Part shown: piece after piece, positions 29,062-35,759 of the stretch
Numbering within the stretch: position 1 is the first letter of the stretch
How the letters are laid out: each line of letters opens with the position of its first letter
Source: Flavimobilis sp052324925
GTDB taxonomy: Bacteria > Actinomycetota > Actinomycetes > Actinomycetales > Cellulomonadaceae
Reading direction: 5' to 3' (one strand)
DNA: 64,000 bases
Assembly (NCBI GenBank): GCA_052324925.1
Contig: JBQPRE010000002.1
Notes under the pieces: generated by a model
The model's input: only the letters and a program-made list of their open reading frames with translations
Told to the model about the DNA's origin: nothing
The model's database searches: none
Position numbers and translations under genes: made by a program

Positions 29062-30147
29062 GTGGCCCTCACTATCGGAATCGCCGGTCTTCCCAATGTC
29101 GGCAAGTCGACCCTCTTCAACGCTCTGACGCGCGCCCAGGTGCTCGCCGCGAACTATCCGTTCGCGACGATCGAGCCCAACGTTGGTGTCGTGCCGCTGC
29201 CCGACGAGAGGCTCAAGGTCCTCGCGGGGATCTTCGGCTCCGAGCGGATCCTGCCCGCGACCGTGTCGTTCGTCGACATCGCTGGCATCGTGCGCGGTGC
29301 CTCCGAGGGGGAGGGCCTGGGCAACAAGTTCCTCGCGAACATTCGTGAGGCTGACGCCATCTGCCAGGTGACTCGCGCCTTTGCCGACCCCGATGTCGTG
29401 CACGTCGACGGCAAGGTCTCGCCCAAGGATGACATCGAGACGATCAACACTGAGCTCGTGCTCGCGGACCTCCAGACGCTTGAGAAGGCTGTTCCGCGCA
29501 TGGAGAAGGAGGTGAAGATCAAGAAGGGTGACGCCACGCTGCTCGCGGCTGCGCTCAAGGCACAGACGATCCTCGAGTCTGGCCGCACCCTCTTCTCGGC
29601 AGCCGCGTCAGAGAAGCTTGATCTTGCCGAGGTTGCACCACTCCAGCTCATGACGGCGAAGCCGTTCATCTACGTCTTCAACACCGACGACGCGGGCCTC
29701 GCGGACGAGGCCATGCAGGCCGAGCTTCGTGCGCTCGTCGCTCCCGCCGACGCGATCTTCCTCGACGCCAAGTTCGAGTCCGAACTCGTTGAGCTCGACG
29801 AGGACGAGGCCGCTGAGATGCTCGCTGAGAACGGCCAGGACGAGTCGGGCCTCGACCAGCTCGCCAAGGTCGGCTTCCACACCCTCGGTCTGCAGAGCTA
29901 CCTCACCGCTGGCCCCAAGGAGTCGCGCGCGTGGACGATCCGCCGCGGCTGGACCGCCCCGCAGGCTGCGGGCGTCATCCACACCGACTTTGAGCGTGGC
30001 TTCATCAAGGCAGAGGTCATCGGATTCGACGACCTCGTCGAGGCGGGCTCCGTCGCGGCCGCCCGGTCAGCGGGCAAGGCGCGCATCGAGGGCAAGGACT
30101 ACGTCATGCAGGACGGGGACGTGGTTGAGTTCCGGTTCAACGTCTAG
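29062..30147 (+). CDS. ychF: Redox-regulated ATPase YchF
   Basis: A 361-residue Obg-family P-loop protein. It has the G1 motif GIAGLPNVGKSTLFN and G3 VDIAGIVRGASEGEGLGN. A coiled-coil arm follows, then YVFNTDD in the G4 position (ATP-preferring NxxE/D variant). The C-terminal TGS domain includes IHTDFERGFIKAEVIGFDD and ends DVVEFRFNV. GTG start at 29062 gives the family length of ~363. YchF binds ribosomes and affects stress responses and translation. Its last codons are repeated several times in the next 2.3 kb (see repeats). Confidence 0.98.
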   Translation: MALTIGIAGLPNVGKSTLFNALTRAQVLAANYPFATIEPNVGVVPLPDERLKVLAGIFGSERILPATVSFVDIAGIVRGASEGEGLGNKFLANIREADAICQVTRAFADPDVVHVDGKVSPKDDIETINTELVLADLQTLEKAVPRMEKEVKIKKGDATLLAAALKAQTILESGRTLFSAAASEKLDLAEVAPLQLMTAKPFIYVFNTDDAGLADEAMQAELRALVAPADAIFLDAKFESELVELDEDEAAEMLAENGQDESGLDQLAKVGFHTLGLQSYLTAGPKESRAWTIRRGWTAPQAAGVIHTDFERGFIKAEVIGFDDLVEAGSVAAARSAGKARIEGKDYVMQDGDVVEFRFNV

Positions 30148-30151
30148 TCGC

Positions 30152-30169
30152 GTTCCGGTTCAACCTCTG
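30152..30169 (+). repeat. Partial copy 2 of the ychF 3' end
   Basis: GTTCCGGTTCAACCTCTG repeats the end of ychF (GTTCCGGTTCAACGTCTAG, 30129-30147) starting only 4 bp after its stop codon, with one substitution and one missing base. Confidence 0.7.
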
Positions 30170-30242
30170 TTGCGGAATGGAGGCATCGTTCTGGCGGACT
30201 GCCGTCTGCCTTGGTGCGCCATGAGCGCTCACCTCTAGATTT

Positions 30243-30258
30243 ATCTTGACGTCGAGAT
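30243..30258. promoter_or_regulatory. Near-perfect palindrome upstream of the VOC gene (candidate operator)
   Basis: ATCTTGACGTCGAGAT reads almost identically on both strands (one mismatched pair). It lies 15 bp before the ATG of the VOC gene, directly ahead of its AGGAGG. The size and symmetry fit a MarR-type dimer site; the regulator is not in the immediate neighbourhood. Confidence 0.5.
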
Positions 30259-30273
30259 GAACAGGAGGCGGAG

Positions 30274-30660
30274 ATGAAGCTCCACCACGTTCAGATTTCC
30301 ATGCCTGTTGGCGCGGAGGATGAAGCGCGGCGCTTCTACGGCGACGCCCTTGGACTTCGGGAGGTGCAGAAACCGCCCGCCCTCGTCGGTCGGGGTGGCT
30401 GTTGGTTCCGCGCCTACGACGGTGATGTCGTCGTTGCCGAGATCCATCTCGGCGTTGACACTCCATTCCAGCCTGCGAACAAGGCCCACCCTGGTCTGGT
30501 CTGCGCATCCCTGGATGAGTTGGAGGCGACGGCTGAGCGCGTCGAGCGGGGAAGCTACGAGGTGTCGTGGACAGAGCGCGACACGTTCGAGGGGTACGTT
30601 CGGTTCCATGCGCGCGACGGCTTCGGCAATCGCATCGAGGTGATGACGCCAACCGAGTGA
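30274..30660 (+). CDS. Glyoxalase/VOC-superfamily protein
   Basis: A 128-residue single VOC domain: KLHHVQISMPVGAEDEARRF at the N-terminus, GLREVQKPPALVGRGGCWFR, and a C-terminal DGFGNRIEVMTP. The paired beta-alpha-beta-beta-beta modules are typical. His4 or His5, His57 or so in AEIHLGV and Glu near the end could bind a metal. Members include glyoxalases, dioxygenases and antibiotic-binding proteins; the substrate is not evident. A very good AGGAGG precedes the ATG, and a 16-bp palindrome lies just upstream. It occupies the first segment after ychF, between two copies of the ychF 3' end. Confidence 0.85.
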   Translation: MKLHHVQISMPVGAEDEARRFYGDALGLREVQKPPALVGRGGCWFRAYDGDVVVAEIHLGVDTPFQPANKAHPGLVCASLDELEATAERVERGSYEVSWTERDTFEGYVRFHARDGFGNRIEVMTPTE

Positions 30661-30689
30661 TCGGAGGGCGCTCTGTTGGCGAGATTCAA

Positions 30690-30740
30690 CGAGAGGCTGG
30701 TATGTACGCCGACGTGGTTGAATTTAGATTTAACGCATAG
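30690..30740 (+). repeat. Copy 3 of the ychF 3' end (diverged)
   Basis: In frame, 30711-30740 encodes DVVEFRFNA plus stop, against DVVEFRFNV plus stop at the ychF end. Five of the six differing codons or bases are at synonymous positions (GAA for GAG, TTT for TTC, AGA for CGG, TTT for TTC). This pattern implies descent from a translated ychF end of another lineage rather than simple mutation of a local duplication. The upstream part CGAGAGGCTGG is shared with the copy at 32374. Confidence 0.7.
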
Positions 30741-30745
30741 CGTTA
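30731..30745. promoter_or_regulatory. Palindrome ahead of the chimeric antitoxin gene
   Basis: TAACGCATAGCGTTA has perfect 6-bp arms around ATA. It overlaps the end of the ychF-end copy, and CGTTA recurs at 30757. The same arrangement is found at the higBA locus (31751-31765). A site for an autoregulating HigA-type antitoxin is likely. Confidence 0.55.
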
Positions 30746-30773
30746 TTGACGGACTCCGTTATATGCTGGTTTT

Positions 30774-31157
30774 ATGATCAGATCGTTCGGCAGCAAGGGC
30801 ACCGAACGCATCTGGCAGGAGCAGTACGTCAAGCGCGTCGACCGGACGGTGCAACGGGCGGCTCTGCGGAAGATCGAGCCGATCCATCCGGGGGAGATCC
30901 TCATGGAGGACTTCATCGCGGGCTTCGGCATTACGCAGAACAAGCTGGCTGTGTCGATCGGTGTGCCGCCGCGCCGGATCAACGAGATCGTGCACGGCAA
31001 GCGGGGCATCACTGCGGACACCGCGATTCGTCTGGCGCGGTACTTCGGGACGTCCGACGAGCTCTGGATGAACCTGCAGTCGAACTACGAGCTGCGGCTC
31101 GAGCGGCGCGCTCTCCGTGACAAGGTCGCCGCCATTACGCCGTTGAAGGTCGCGTGA
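30774..31157 (+). CDS. Chimeric protein: HigB toxin N-terminus fused to HigA antitoxin
   Basis: A 127-residue protein made of two parts. Residues 1-34 (MIRSFGSKGTER... QRAALRKI) match the first 34 residues of the HigB-type toxin encoded at 31801, which begins MISSFGSKVTER. From residue 35 it is HigA: HPGEILMEDFIAGFGITQNK, then LAVSIGVPPRRINEIVHGK with an XRE-type HTH. An in-frame deletion that removed most of higB and the higB-higA junction explains it. The DNA-binding half is intact, so it may still repress this promoter and perhaps neutralise the nearby HigB. Its stop overlaps the kinase start (GTGA). The promoter region resembles that of the intact pair. Confidence 0.85.
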   Translation: MIRSFGSKGTERIWQEQYVKRVDRTVQRAALRKIEPIHPGEILMEDFIAGFGITQNKLAVSIGVPPRRINEIVHGKRGITADTAIRLARYFGTSDELWMNLQSNYELRLERRALRDKVAAITPLKVA

Positions 31158-31699
31158 CGTCTGGTGTGACTGGCTCGGAGGGTTCTCGTCTGATCATCAT
31201 CCGCGGGAACTCCGGTAGTGGGAAATCGCAGTTGGCGCACGCTATCCGAGGTGCGCGACCGCGGGGTGTGGCGATTATCGGTCAAGACGTGCTGCGGCGA
31301 GAAGTCCTTCATGTTCGTGATCATCCCGGTGCGCTGAGCGTTTCCTACATCGACCTGTCGGCGCGGTTCGCACTCGACAACGGTCTCGACGTGGTGATTG
31401 AAGGCATCCTGCATTCCGAGAGCTATGGCGAGATGCTCACGCAATTGCGAAACGATCATGCGGGTCTGACCTGCTGCTATTACTACGAGCTCTCACTTGA
31501 AGAGACGCTTAAGCGGCACCGCACCAAAGCGCTGGCGGCCGAAGTGTCAGAGGCCGATGTCGCGTCCTGGTACCGCTGCGAAGATCGGGTTGCCGGTTTG
31601 GAAGAGTCGGTGTTCGACGCCACCGTCGGGCCCATTGATGCATTGGAGCGTGTTCTTGCAGACGCTGACTGGCGCGCTGAGGAAAGTTTCAGCACCTGA
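31154..31699 (+). CDS. P-loop kinase-like protein (zeta-toxin-like), coupled to the chimeric antitoxin
   Basis: A 181-residue P-loop protein: Walker A IIIRGNSGSGKSQLAH at residues ~14-29, then GVAIIGQDVLRREVL, VVIEGILHSESYGEML (Walker B-like), and a basic lid region with ETLKRHRTKALA. The order resembles zeta-toxin/chloramphenicol-phosphotransferase-type small-molecule kinases, but it is shorter and lacks an epsilon partner. GTG start lies in a four-base overlap with the chimeric HigA gene, which implies co-translation and a possible toxin-antitoxin or control relationship. It could also be a nucleoside or antibiotic kinase. Confidence 0.72.
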   Translation: MTSGVTGSEGSRLIIIRGNSGSGKSQLAHAIRGARPRGVAIIGQDVLRREVLHVRDHPGALSVSYIDLSARFALDNGLDVVIEGILHSESYGEMLTQLRNDHAGLTCCYYYELSLEETLKRHRTKALAAEVSEADVASWYRCEDRVAGLEESVFDATVGPIDALERVLADADWRAEESFST

Positions 31700-31730
31700 T
31701 CGGTGCGGTCTAATGTTCTCCAAGTGATGA

Positions 31731-31760
31731 AACGTGGTGGAGTTCCGGTTTAACGTCTAG
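31731..31760 (+). repeat. Copy 4 of the ychF 3' end
   Basis: 27 of 30 bases match the last 30 bases of ychF. Read in frame it encodes VVEFRFNV plus stop. It is followed by the same TAGCGTTATTGACG that follows copy 3. Confidence 0.75.
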
Positions 31761-31765
31761 CGTTA
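31751..31765. promoter_or_regulatory. Palindrome ahead of higBA
   Basis: TAACGTCTAGCGTTA has 5-bp arms around TCTAG, overlaps the ychF-end copy and lies 36 bp before the higB GTG. A TTGACG at 31767 could be a -35 element. Likely HigA operator by analogy with characterised higBA loci. Confidence 0.5.
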
Positions 31766-31800
31766 TTGACGCGTTGCGTTAAGCCTGGCACGCTCGTCTC

Positions 31801-32082
31801 GTGATCAGCTCCTTCGGGAGCAAGGTGACCGAGCGGCTGTGGCATCGCGACAAAGTGCCGTCGATCGATCCGCGTGTCCAGAAGGCGGCCATCCGAAAAT
31901 CGACGCAGATTCACGCGGCCCGATTTCTCGACTCGTTGCGTGTTCCGCCGGGGAACCGGCTGGAGCAGCTCAAAGGCGACCGTGCGGGGCGGCACAGCAT
32001 CCGCGTGAACGATCAGTGGCGGATCTGTTTCACCTGGACGGAAGGAGGTGCTGAAGATGTCGAACTCGTCGACTTCCACTGA
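31801..32082 (+). CDS. higB: HigB/RelE-superfamily toxin
   Basis: A 93-residue toxin with the HigB order: ISSFGSKVTERLWHRD, a basic helix, NRLEQLKGDRAGRHSIRVND and the final QWRICFTWTEGGAEDVELVD. HigB proteins are ribosome-dependent mRNA endoribonucleases. Starts with GTG. It overlaps the antitoxin gene by 26 bp; toxin-first order is typical of higBA. Basic and aromatic residues of the fold are retained, so it is probably active. Confidence 0.9.
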   Translation: MISSFGSKVTERLWHRDKVPSIDPRVQKAAIRKSTQIHAARFLDSLRVPPGNRLEQLKGDRAGRHSIRVNDQWRICFTWTEGGAEDVELVDFH

Positions 32083-32374
32083 GAAGTGGGATCCCGTGCA
32101 CCCTGGTGAGGTCCTGATGGCTGACTTCATCGAAGGCTTCGGGATCACTCAGAACAAGCTGGCCGTTTCGATCGGTGTGCCGCCACGCCGCATCAACGAG
32201 ATCGTGCACGGCAAGCGGGCGATCACTGCTGACACCGCACTGCGACTGGGGCGGTATTTCGGAATCGATCCGCAGTTCTGGCTCAACCTGCAGTCGCACT
32301 ACGAACTGGAATTGGCCGAGGAGCGTGCGGCTGAGCAGATCGCGGCGATCACGCCGATCACGCGCGGAAGATGA
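32057..32374 (+). CDS. higA: HigA antitoxin (XRE-family)
   Basis: A 105-residue antitoxin: WDPVHPGEVLMADFIEGFGI, an HTH in NKLAVSIGVPPRRINEIVHG, and YFGIDPQFWLNLQSHYELEL. The ATG at 32057 is chosen because AAGGAGG ends nine bases before it; a GTG at 32048 would overlap that ribosome-binding site. It neutralises HigB and probably represses the operon. It is closely similar to the HigA half of the chimeric gene at 30774. Confidence 0.93.
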   Translation: MSNSSTSTEKWDPVHPGEVLMADFIEGFGITQNKLAVSIGVPPRRINEIVHGKRAITADTALRLGRYFGIDPQFWLNLQSHYELELAEERAAEQIAAITPITRGR

Positions 32375-32419
32375 TCGAGAGGCTGGATGTCCTGCTCATC
32401 GTTCCGGTTGAGCGTCCAG
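32374..32419 (+). repeat. Copy 5 of the ychF 3' end
   Basis: GTTCCGGTTGAGCGTCCAG (32401-32419) matches the ychF end at 16 of 19 positions. The preceding ATCGAGAGGCTGGATGT resembles both copy 3 (CGAGAGGCTGG) and the corresponding part of ychF itself (ATCGAGGGCAAGG). It marks the right edge of the higBA segment. Confidence 0.6.
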
Positions 32420-32457
32420 CCGCGTCGGGGTCGTCGCCGACCGGTTCGGGTGGTTGA

Positions 32458-33435
32458 TCACTGAGCAACGTTCCAGGTGGTGACGTTGCACTGGCCGTCA
32501 CTGTTGCGACCGGTTGCCACGGCGGTTCCATCGCCAAGCAGTCCGATGGTGTGCGTCGATCCAGCTGCGATCGCCGTCAAGCCGGTCCACCCGCGCACTT
32601 CGCACTGACCCCAGCTGTTGTCGCCGACCGCCGAGGCCGTTCCGTCGTCGTGGAGCGCCACCGTGTGGCTGCTGCCAGCAGCGATCGCCGTGACTCGACT
32701 CCAGCCGTCGACGTCGCACTCACCCTTGCGGCGCTCACCGGTGGCGGTGACACTGCCATCGTCGCGCAACCCGACGGTGTGGAGGTATCCGGCGGAGACT
32801 GCAGTGACGCGCCTCCAGTCCATGACATCGCACTGTCCCCGCACATTGCTTCCCGTTGCGACGACGGTTCCGTCGGCGCGGACAGCAACGGAGTGCCAGT
32901 CCCCAGACGCGACCCACACGATGTCTCGCCAATCATCGACAGCGCACTGGCCCTCGACGTGACGCCCGGCGGCGAGCACAGTGCCGTCCTTCCGAAGGCC
33001 GAGGGTCGTCCGCCAGCCTGTTGCAACGGCCGTGACGTCACGCCATGCGGCCACGTCGGTCTGTCCATCGCCGTTCCACCCCGTCGCGACGACCGTACCG
33101 TCGGCCCGCAGCCCGACGGTGTGGGAGCGTCCGGTGTTACGGGCTGTGTGCACATTGCCAGCACCTGCCGAGATGACCTCGGACCACGAACCCACCTCGC
33201 ACTCGCCGGCTCGTCCGTTGCCACAGGCGACGACCGTGCCATCGCGTCGGAGTGCCACGGAGTGCCTGCGACCTGCCGCCAGTGCTGCCACGCGGGCTCC
33301 CTGCGCTTCCTCCTCGATGAAATCCCCATTCAAGCACCGGCTGGTGACGCGAGGGGCCTCTGAACCCGGGCGAAGTTCGCTTTGCGTTGTCATGCCTGGT
33401 TGCGGCTCCTTCAAGCCAGACATTCGGTCCGTCAC
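32458..33435 (-). CDS. RCC1-type seven-repeat beta-propeller protein
   Basis: A 325-residue protein with seven consecutive repeats of about 38 residues from residue ~47 on. Each has the pattern (V)TAIAAGxxHTVGLRxDGTVV, then ATGxNxxGQCxVxxW. This is the bacterial RCC1/BNR-like repeat; seven repeats would close one seven-bladed propeller. Six repeats keep a Cys four residues before the terminal Trp; repeat 2 carries an extra eight residues. No signal peptide is seen. The GTG at 33435 overlaps the stop of the upstream gene (GTGA). A later ATG at 33393 with GAAGGAG is an alternative start. Binding role unknown. Confidence 0.85.
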   Translation of the reverse strand: MTDRMSGLKEPQPGMTTQSELRPGSEAPRVTSRCLNGDFIEEEAQGARVAALAAGRRHSVALRRDGTVVACGNGRAGECEVGSWSEVISAGAGNVHTARNTGRSHTVGLRADGTVVATGWNGDGQTDVAAWRDVTAVATGWRTTLGLRKDGTVLAAGRHVEGQCAVDDWRDIVWVASGDWHSVAVRADGTVVATGSNVRGQCDVMDWRRVTAVSAGYLHTVGLRDDGSVTATGERRKGECDVDGWSRVTAIAAGSSHTVALHDDGTASAVGDNSWGQCEVRGWTGLTAIAAGSTHTIGLLGDGTAVATGRNSDGQCNVTTWNVAQ

Positions 33436-33818
33436 GCTGGATCAATCAGGGTGATCGCGTAGTCGTCGGGTGCTGGAAGCGCGCTGTGATCATTGCCGAA
33501 CGGCATGTAGTTGACGGAGTGCAGACGTCCATCAACGACCCAGAGTTCGAGAAGCCCGAGTGCCTCTGCTCCGTCGGACACTTCCGCCAAAGCAAACGGG
33601 CCGCCATCGTGCTCGATGGCTGCGCTCCCCTCGGCGGGCGCGACTGCAACGAGGAAACACTCGCAACCCTCATGTTCGTACCCGCCCCACGTCGCTGTCG
33701 CGCGTTGTGCGCGCGCGATCGAAGAGGCGGCGTCCTCGCCACTGCAGAGAATGTCGAGCAGTGTGTTCTCCAGGGGGCTGAGCGCCTCGCCGATGCTGCG
33801 GTGGGTCTCGGTGCTCAT
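33432..33818 (-). CDS. Hypothetical acidic protein upstream of the RCC1-repeat gene
   Basis: A 128-residue protein, not recognised. It is acidic, with a predicted alpha/beta pattern: an N-terminal helix (SPLENTLLDILCSGEDAASS), a GGYEHEGCECFLVAV strand region and a C-terminal GLLELWVVDGRLHSVNYMPF ending ITLIDPA. The last part looks like a beta-hairpin seen in small immunity-like proteins, but no family can be claimed. It overlaps the RCC1-repeat gene by four bases, so the two are made together. Confidence 0.65.
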   Translation of the reverse strand: MSTETHRSIGEALSPLENTLLDILCSGEDAASSIARAQRATATWGGYEHEGCECFLVAVAPAEGSAAIEHDGGPFALAEVSDGAEALGLLELWVVDGRLHSVNYMPFGNDHSALPAPDDYAITLIDPA

Positions 33819-33880
33819 AGATCTCCGATCGTGATGTGACGTGACGATTGTCTCGCCGCGCAGGCACTTAAAGTTGGCAG

Positions 33881-34555
33881 ATGACCCCGCGCCACGGCAC
33901 TCCGGGCGGAACGCCTGAACGACCTGCCACGTTCTTTCGCGATGCCGGGGAGTTCCGCGCCTGGCTTGAACACAACCATGAGACTGAAGATCACCTCTGG
34001 ATGGAGCTTCGTCTCGCGCACGTCGACGACCGCGGACTCACGTGGGCCGACGCCGTGCTCGAGGCGCTGTGCTTTGGATGGATCGACTCGGTCTCCCAGA
34101 AGATCGACGCCGACTCGCGTCGCCAGCGGTGGTCGCCCCGCGCTCGTCGCAGCACGTGGTCGAACGTCAATATCGCGCACGTCGAGAGACTCACGGCGGA
34201 GGGCCGCATGCACCCTGCCGGTGTTGCGGCGTTCGAACGTCGCACCCGTGATCGCTCCGGCACCTACTCTCATGAAAGCGCCGAGCGTGACCTCACGTCT
34301 GACCTACAGGCCATCGTCGACGCCTCGCCCGGGTCGGTCGCGTTTCTTGAGCACGCAACGCCAGGTTACCGAAAGGCCGTGCGTCACTGGATCATGTCCG
34401 CGAAGCAGGTCGCCACGCGTGAACGCCGCGCACGGATGCTCGTCACATGCTGTGAGGCGGGCGAACTGATCCCGCCCCAGCGGCCGGGCCGCATCCCCGC
34501 GTGGCTATCCCGTGCAGCGGCGGCCAGTCACTCGGCAGGCGCGCCCCCGCGCTGA
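33881..34555 (+). CDS. YdeI/OmpD-associated family protein
   Basis: A 224-residue protein with the YdeI pattern: TFFRDAGEFRAWLEHNHETE, LTWADAVLEALCFGWIDSVS, SRRQRWSPRARRSTWSNVNI and the C-terminal YRKAVRHWIMSAKQVATRER and RRARMLVTCC. Family proteins were linked to protection against cationic peptides in some bacteria; biochemical function is unknown. Divergent from the RCC1 operon across 62 bp. Confidence 0.9.
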   Translation: MTPRHGTPGGTPERPATFFRDAGEFRAWLEHNHETEDHLWMELRLAHVDDRGLTWADAVLEALCFGWIDSVSQKIDADSRRQRWSPRARRSTWSNVNIAHVERLTAEGRMHPAGVAAFERRTRDRSGTYSHESAERDLTSDLQAIVDASPGSVAFLEHATPGYRKAVRHWIMSAKQVATRERRARMLVTCCEAGELIPPQRPGRIPAWLSRAAAASHSAGAPPR

Positions 34556-34616
34556 CACCGGGTGCCGGATGGGGCCGGGAGGCTCGGCGGCTCATGCAGG
34601 CGGTCTTGCTCGCTCC

Positions 34617-35075
34617 CTACCCCGATGGTCCGGCAACGAACTCCACGCCAGTGAGCAAGGCGGAGAGCGCCCACCGGTCGCGCGCCAACGCTGAGGTGAT
34701 CAGTCGCGTCAGGCGTGACGGATAGATCCCGTGCATGGGTGTGCGAGCCAGGGCTGGGTGCGCGACGAAGCTGCGGGCAGCGCTCCCCGACGCACGCAGG
34801 AGGTGCTCGAGCTCGAGCGCGAACACGACGTTGGCGAGTCTGGATCGCATGTACGCGCGCCCGAGTGAGTAGCGGTCCGAGCTGCCGAGCGTCGCGAGGT
34901 CGAGGTTCGCGCCCTTGTAGAGGGACGACGAGACCGTGACGACTCGCGGATCGCGGCTCTGTTCGAGTGCGCGGAGCAGGTGCCCCGTGAGCGCGAAGTG
35001 CCCGACGTGATTCGTCGCGAACTGGCTTTCAACACCCCATGGCGTGAGCCCCCGTGCGCGTTGCCATGCGCTGCG
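34617..35075 (-). pseudogene. Short-chain dehydrogenase fragment
   Basis: The minus-strand frame encodes about 140 residues of an SDR: QFATNHVGHFALTGHLLRAL, then DPRVVTVSSSLYKG (catalytic Ser region), then YMRSRLANVVFALELEHLLR where the YxxxK lysine is Arg, then VAHPALARTP. The nucleotide-binding N-terminus is absent. The frame is cut by the stop codon of the adjacent NAD(P)-binding gene at 35076, so the 5' half was lost by deletion or replacement. Confidence 0.8.
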
Positions 35076-35687
35076 TCAGCTGCTGATGCCGACGGCGGCG
35101 CCTATGAGCGAGTCGTCACCGAGCGCCTCAAGCATGTAAGCGGCGAGGTCACCTCGCGGGATCGTTCCGCCGAGCCGACCGGTCTGCCCGACCTGCAGCG
35201 CGCGCCACGTACCGAGCGCAGGCTTGTGGGTGAGTCCGGTGGGCCGCACGATCGTCCATCGGAGGGCGGAGCCCTGGACCGCGGCTTCCTGCTCGTTGTG
35301 GTCGGCAAGAGGTGCGGCCAGCACACCCTTCATGGGCAACCGCAGGGGAGCGGGCATGAGGGCTCCCGAGTCGCCTGCGCCCAGTGACGACTGCACGACC
35401 AGGCGACGGATGCCCTCCTGCTCCATCGCGCTGATGACGGCCCGGGTGACGGCGGAGCGCTGGCGTGGGGCGCCCTTGGCGCCCCCGACGGTGACGACGA
35501 CCGCGTCCGCTCCGACGATGGCCGCGCGGACGACGTCGGCGTTCGTCGCGTCGCCCGCAAGCGCCCGCACGCCCCCTGGCGCGCCGCCGCTGCGCGACAG
35601 TGCTGTGACGTCGTGCCCTGCCTTGGTCGCGAGAGCGGCAAGTGCCGCACCCGTGCCCTGTGAGCCTCCGACAACCGTGATCTTCAC
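35076..35687 (-). CDS. NAD(P)-binding atypical SDR protein
   Basis: A 203-residue protein with a glycine-rich N-terminal motif ITVVGGSQGTGAALAALATK, then RALAGDATNADVVRAAIVGADAV (NmrA/BVR-B-like), RRLVVQSSLGAG and LRWTIVRPTGLTHKPA. It belongs to the atypical SDR group that includes biliverdin reductase B-like and NmrA-like proteins. The substrate is unknown. The ATG at 35687 has a weak ribosome-binding site. The remains of another SDR follow immediately downstream. Confidence 0.85.
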   Translation of the reverse strand: MKITVVGGSQGTGAALAALATKAGHDVTALSRSGGAPGGVRALAGDATNADVVRAAIVGADAVVVTVGGAKGAPRQRSAVTRAVISAMEQEGIRRLVVQSSLGAGDSGALMPAPLRLPMKGVLAAPLADHNEQEAAVQGSALRWTIVRPTGLTHKPALGTWRALQVGQTGRLGGTIPRGDLAAYMLEALGDDSLIGAAVGISS

Positions 35688-35759
35688 GCCGTGCCTCCCT
35701 CGCGCATGTGTGTGCTCAGCGTACGTGCGTACGCGAGGGCCACGGGCGGACTGGTGTGG

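Noticed and set aside
32458..33435. DNA-level tandem repeat
   Set aside because: The periodicity is in the protein (RCC1 repeats); codons differ enough that no nucleotide repeat is obvious.
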